24,779 bases of DNA from Thiopontia sp964344435 (GTDB lineage Bacteria > Pseudomonadota > Gammaproteobacteria > GCF-002020875), in assembly GCA_964344435.1 (NCBI GenBank), contig CAYFNH010000028.1, positions 1-24,779 on the forward strand, written 5' to 3'. Shown here one piece after another: positions 20,839-24,779 of this stretch. Below the pieces are notes generated by a model, which was not told the DNA's origin, did not search any database, and saw nothing but the letters and a program-made list of their open reading frames with translations. The translations under genes and the position numbers were made by a program. Numbering within the stretch: the stretch's first letter is position 1; every line of letters begins with the position of its first letter.

Positions 20839-23800
20839 CTATTTCTCAGACTTTGAGTAGTCGTGAAGCAGCAACTCCACCCGGTTGAGTGCAGACTTGA
20901 AATCAAAGTTATCGAGATGACGTTCAAGTATCTCCCACTCTGCCCCCAGGCAGCGCTGCATTGTATTCCGCTCAGCCTCGACCAGCGAGATCACCTCGGC
21001 ATCATCCACCATCAACAGCTCCTTCATCTGCTGGAGAGACTGTAACACGGGCTCAATCTCACAACTGCCCTCCCCAGCCCCCAGCTCTACACTCCCCCTC
21101 AGTGAGGGGAGCTGCTCTTTCAGGGTGCGTAGAAGGGCTTCCAGCGTTGCAATGGCCGCCTCTACAGCCACTTGCCCCTCCTCCTGTTTCAGTACCCCCT
21201 CCAGTTCAAGGGCTGCCTGCTGAATCTTTATCAACCCCAGTGTGGCCGCAGAACCCTTCACGGTATGGGCCAGTCGTTGCGCCTCTGGCCTCTGTTGGCT
21301 CGCCATCAATGCCCCCATCTCTGCGGCAGCATCAGCATAGAGTTGTACAAAACGTTCGAGCATGTGGCCATATCGCTCCACACTGCCATTGAAAGCCCGC
21401 AAGCCACGCTCCAGGTCGATCCCATCCACGCTTTCAAGGCTCTCCAGTAGCGGAGAGTCTGAACCCACCTCGGCCTTCGGCTCAATCTCTGAGGCAGCTA
21501 TTGTGCTGTTTGTCACCTTATCTGCTGCAGCCATAGATTCATCCGGCAGCAACCAGCGCTGCAGCACGGTGAAGAGTACGGGAGGGTCAACCGGCTTGGA
21601 GACAAAGTCATCCATTCCCGCCGCCAGACAGCGCTCACGATCTTCATGGAAGGCGTTGGCAGTCATCGCCAGAATGGGCAGTGGCTGCTTCCCGGACAGT
21701 TTGCGTATCTGCCGGGTGGCCTCCAGTCCATCCAGCACCGGCATTTGCTGATCCATCAGTATCAGATTGTAATGGTTGTCACGCACTCTATCGAGCGCCT
21801 GCTGACCATTATCCGCAGTATCTGCCTGCAGCCCCACCGTCTGCAACAGGGACAGTGCAACCTCCTGGTTGACCGGGTCATCTTCAACTAGCAGAAGTTT
21901 GAATCGGGCCCCATGCTGACGCAGCAACTCTGGTGCATCAGGGTTAATCTCATTGCCATCAGATATATCCGGCTGTACCTCGCCTTGTTTAAGCGTCAAT
22001 GTAAACCAGAAGCGGCTGCCCTCTCCCTCTTTACTCTCGACCCCGATCTCCCCTCCCATCCTCTCAACGATAAGTTTGGTAAGTGCCAACCCGAGCCCAC
22101 TCCCACCATATTTGCGTGTAGTGGAGCTGTCTGCCTGCTGAAAGGGGTGAAACAGCTGCCCCAGCTGCTCGGCGGGAATACCAATGCCGCTATCTTCTAC
22201 CTCAAAACGGAGTACCACCGCCTGCTCTTTCCGGGATACCAGCTGCAGCCGTATGGTGACGTTGCCCTGTTCAGTGAACTTGACCGCGTTGCCAACCAGA
22301 TTGATCAACGCCTGGGAGAGTCGGGTCTTGTCCGTCATCAGTGCAGCGGGCAGCTGATCCACCTCGACTGAAAGGGTAACGGAACGCTCATGTGCCTGCT
22401 GCTGAAACAGTGATACCACTTCTTGCGGAATCTGACCCACCGCTACCGGCAGCAGCTCCAGCTCCATTTTTCCAGCCTCAATCTTGGATAAATCCAGAAT
22501 ATCGTTGATAAGACTTAGTAGATGGCTACCGGCCGACTGGATTTTGAGGAGCCGTGCTTTCTGGCTTTCCGACTCAGTCTCCTGCAACAGCAGGTAGGTA
22601 AAACTGAGAATGGCATTGAGCGGCGTACGAATCTCATGACTCATGCTGGCAAGAAAGGTCGACTTGGCCTCGGTAGCTGACTGTGCCTGGTGAGTCATAT
22701 TCAGTAGTTCACTGGTTCGCTCTGCCACCTGCTCCTCCAGTCCATTTTTGTACTGGTCAAGCTCATCAATGGTCTTCTCAAGATGCTGGTTGGAGATCAG
22801 CAGTTCACGGGTACGTTCTTCCACCCGATTTTCCAGGCTTGCATTCAGGCTGCGAATTCGCTCTTCAGCCGCCTTGCGCTCGCTAATATCATGAATCATT
22901 CCGACCGAGCCGTACTGGTCATCCCGCTCATGAAAGCCGGCGCTATTGATCTCGGAGAAGAGTCGTACTTCGGCAGAACGTAACTCCCCCCCTCCACCGA
23001 GAATATTGATCTCCAGACCATGGGTGCCACGCTCACCACCACGACGTTCATCAAACAGCTTGGGCGCATGGTGCTCCCCGGTAATCAACCCCTTCAGGGT
23101 GGGAAGCACCACATTTCGGCTGACCCGCTCAGCATCTTCATCAGAGAGCAGGATGGAGAAGTGCTGTCCCAGCAACTGTTCAGGCTGCCAGCCGTAATGT
23201 TCAATCGCATGGTTGATGAAAATAATGATCCCCTCTTCATCAAGTCGAAAGATCACATCAGGCAAGACGGAGACCAGGGACTTGAAGCGCTCCTCACTGT
23301 GGCTCAGCTCCTGCCGAGATAATTCCAACTCATCCAGCTTCTGCTGCAACTCCAGGTTGCTCTCTTTCAGTTTGAAGTGAGACTCCATCAACTCCCGGTT
23401 CTGCTGAGTTGCATTCTCGTAGGTAGAGACGAAGAGGCGCAAGAACTGGCTGACCGGTGCATCTACCTCGTAGCGGTGTCCTGCTACCGTAATACTGCCG
23501 CTTACCCGCTGCTGACTCTCGGCAGGCTGCGTAGGGATGCTGAGAGTATCACCGACTTTTTTCAGCAGATAGCTATCAACAAATGGTTTGACCACATACT
23601 CATCCGCCCCAACATTGGTGGCACTGAAAACCGTCTCCAGATCGGTCAGGGTAGTGACCATGATTACCCGAGTATGGGCAATTTCGGGCTCGGATCGGAT
23701 CTGTTTGCAGAATTCCAGGCCATTCATCCGTGGCATATTGATATCGGTAAGCACCAGATCCGGGGTGTGGGCCCGAACTTGCTCCAGCCCATCAACACCA

Positions 23801-23943
23801 TCTACCGCACGTCGCACCCGATAACCTGCCTGCTCCAGGGTACGCCCCAAAAACTCCGACTGGATCTTGCTATCCTCCACCACCAGAATGACCGGAGTAT
23901 TTGCCTCTTTCAGCATGGTTGAATCGTGCTCAGATGTTTGCAT
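20839..23943 (-). CDS. Hybrid sensor histidine kinase: REC-PAS-HisKA-HATPase-REC-HPt
   Basis: A 1034-residue cytoplasmic phosphorelay protein with no visible membrane segment or signal peptide. Domains in order: receiver 1 (about 17-135, phosphoacceptor D67 in LVLTDINMP), coiled coil (180-218), PAS (220-355), second coiled coil (356-425), HisKA with H436 (SMSHEIRTPLNA), HATPase (N box NLVGNAVKFT, G boxes DSGIGIP and GGSGLGLAL), receiver 2 (680-798, D731 in LILMDQQMP), and HPt (about 843-945, H893 in LAHTVKGSA). All phosphotransfer residues are intact. The C-terminal 90 residues have no clear assignment. The ATG at 23943, with GGTGAAG upstream, overlaps cheB by 14 bases; a TTG two codons earlier is also possible. 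The signal sensed is unknown. Confidence 0.93.
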   Translation of the reverse strand: MQTSEHDSTMLKEANTPVILVVEDSKIQSEFLGRTLEQAGYRVRRAVDGVDGLEQVRAHTPDLVLTDINMPRMNGLEFCKQIRSEPEIAHTRVIMVTTLTDLETVFSATNVGADEYVVKPFVDSYLLKKVGDTLSIPTQPAESQQRVSGSITVAGHRYEVDAPVSQFLRLFVSTYENATQQNRELMESHFKLKESNLELQQKLDELELSRQELSHSEERFKSLVSVLPDVIFRLDEEGIIIFINHAIEHYGWQPEQLLGQHFSILLSDEDAERVSRNVVLPTLKGLITGEHHAPKLFDERRGGERGTHGLEINILGGGGELRSAEVRLFSEINSAGFHERDDQYGSVGMIHDISERKAAEERIRSLNASLENRVEERTRELLISNQHLEKTIDELDQYKNGLEEQVAERTSELLNMTHQAQSATEAKSTFLASMSHEIRTPLNAILSFTYLLLQETESESQKARLLKIQSAGSHLLSLINDILDLSKIEAGKMELELLPVAVGQIPQEVVSLFQQQAHERSVTLSVEVDQLPAALMTDKTRLSQALINLVGNAVKFTEQGNVTIRLQLVSRKEQAVVLRFEVEDSGIGIPAEQLGQLFHPFQQADSSTTRKYGGSGLGLALTKLIVERMGGEIGVESKEGEGSRFWFTLTLKQGEVQPDISDGNEINPDAPELLRQHGARFKLLLVEDDPVNQEVALSLLQTVGLQADTADNGQQALDRVRDNHYNLILMDQQMPVLDGLEATRQIRKLSGKQPLPILAMTANAFHEDRERCLAAGMDDFVSKPVDPPVLFTVLQRWLLPDESMAAADKVTNSTIAASEIEPKAEVGSDSPLLESLESVDGIDLERGLRAFNGSVERYGHMLERFVQLYADAAAEMGALMASQQRPEAQRLAHTVKGSAATLGLIKIQQAALELEGVLKQEEGQVAVEAAIATLEALLRTLKEQLPSLRGSVELGAGEGSCEIEPVLQSLQQMKELLMVDDAEVISLVEAERNTMQRCLGAEWEILERHLDNFDFKSALNRVELLLHDYSKSEK

Positions 23944-24779
23944 GGCCAATCTTCACCAAGTATTTCAGCATCTCACCCACTGTCATCTGCTGGCGTACCG
24001 CTGCTATCTCGACAGCCCGTCTGGGCATTCCATAGACGATACAGCTCGCCTCATCCTGTGCAATGGTCATGGCACCACGCTGCATCAAGGCTCGCATGCC
24101 GATAGCACCATCGCCACCCATACCGGAGAGCAGGATTGAAGTCACATCAAGCTCCGGCAGTACGGATAGTGACTCAAACATCACATCTACCGAAGGGATA
24201 TAACCACTGTTTGTCTGTTTCGGTCGGTCGATCGAAATACAGTAGTTATGATCAAGCTCAAGATGCCCTCCCTCTGGAGCAAAATAGGCCGTCCCGGGAT
24301 GGATTGGCTCTCCCTGCTCGGCAAGCTTGACCCGAATGCGAGCATTTTCATCCAGCCACTCCACCATGGATTGGTAGAAACCCGGGCTCATATGTTGTGT
24401 ACACAAAACAGGGATTCTGTAATTGGCTGGAAGTTGAGTAAGCAAGGCATAGAATCCCTGTGGAGCACCAGTAGAGCCACCGATGGCAACCACACGATTT
24501 ACCTCCGTTGTTGACTTGCTGTGCTCACTTTTCCCCAACCGGCCTGTAGAAGCTGGCGAGGACAGTGGCTGACTTGCTGCAATACCTCCCCCATGCCTCA
24601 TCACCTTTACCTGAGCAACCATCTTCAGCTTCTTGTAGAAAGCTGCAATCTCCAACTGCTCCAGAGAATCCCACAAGGTGGGTTTGGGAAGGATATCCAC
24701 CGCACCGGAACGTAACATCTGAAAGCACTGGTGTCCCAACGTTGAAGAGGTAAAACTCACGTAGCCCCATAAAACACTG
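23930..24779 (-). CDS. cheB: Chemotaxis protein-glutamate methylesterase CheB, partial
   Basis: CheB demethylates and deamidates receptor glutamates in chemosensory arrays when its receiver is phosphorylated. The reading frame is open to the right edge of the window, so the 5' end and most of the receiver domain lie outside. What remains is the receiver's C-terminal strand (LRSGAVDILPKP), a linker, and a complete methylesterase domain. Its triad is visible: Ser in AIGGSTGAPQ, His in CTQHMSPGF and Asp in SGMGGDGAIG. An internal GTG at 24760 would remove the receiver and is probably not the true start. It overlaps the downstream kinase by 14 bases. No cheR or receptor gene is in view, so the array it belongs to is unknown. 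Confidence 0.92.
   Translation of the reverse strand, partial: SVLWGYVSFTSSTLGHQCFQMLRSGAVDILPKPTLWDSLEQLEIAAFYKKLKMVAQVKVMRHGGGIAASQPLSSPASTGRLGKSEHSKSTTEVNRVVAIGGSTGAPQGFYALLTQLPANYRIPVLCTQHMSPGFYQSMVEWLDENARIRVKLAEQGEPIHPGTAYFAPEGGHLELDHNYCISIDRPKQTNSGYIPSVDVMFESLSVLPELDVTSILLSGMGGDGAIGMRALMQRGAMTIAQDEASCIVYGMPRRAVEIAAVRQQMTVGEMLKYLVKIGHANI

Noticed and set aside
1..24779. CRISPR arrays, tRNA genes, rRNA genes, insertion sequences, prophage or integrase genes.
   Set aside because: I saw no regularly spaced repeats, tRNA TPsiC-like signatures, or transposase or integrase reading frames in the window.

Overview
The window is ordinary chromosome from a gammaproteobacterium. The evidence is the recR-ybaB-dnaX-ffs block, the rlmN-pilF-rodZ-ispG-hisS-yfgM-bamB-der block and an Isc operon with hscB, hscA, fdx and iscX. 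The trmJ-cysE-iscR arrangement and an extra cysteine desulfurase would fit a Chromatiales-like or sulfur-oxidising lineage, but that placement is inference. Every gene is on the minus strand except a two-gene toxin-antitoxin cassette (brnTA, about 2.97-3.54 kb).

Layout from left to right, noting that minus-strand transcription runs right to left. Positions 1-2606 hold recR, ybaB and dnaX. Positions 2753-2864 hold the 4.5S signal recognition particle RNA. Positions 2974-3542 hold brnT and brnA behind a perfect palindrome. Positions 3653-11008 hold a tightly packed series: a GIY-YIG protein, der, bamB, yfgM, hisS, ispG, rodZ and a short pilF. rlmN lies at 10992-12074. A G/C-rich inverted-repeat element separates rlmN from ndk. 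Positions 12779-19115 hold the Isc operon, read as iscR, a second cysteine desulfurase, iscS, iscA, hscB, hscA, fdx, iscX. Positions 19204-20823 hold cysE and trmJ. Positions 20839-24779 hold a large hybrid histidine kinase and the C-terminal part of a CheB methylesterase cut by the window edge.

The genes form coherent modules: replication and repair (dnaX, ybaB, recR), outer-membrane assembly and GTPase-dependent ribosome maturation (bamB, yfgM, der), cell shape, pili and isoprenoids (rodZ, pilF, ispG), RNA modification (rlmN, trmJ), and cysteine synthesis feeding iron-sulfur cluster assembly (cysE, desulfurases, Isc). IspG, RlmN and Fdx are themselves iron-sulfur proteins close to the assembly operon.

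I found no clearly new multi-gene system. The strongest oddities are: the scaffold gene iscU is absent from an otherwise full Isc operon that carries two cysteine desulfurases; PilF lacks its C-terminal TPR region; CysE has a four-cysteine tail; a terminator-like hairpin abuts the ndk ribosome binding site; three copies of a 37-bp G/C-rich repeat lie within 1 kb; and palindromes lie ahead of brnT and iscR.
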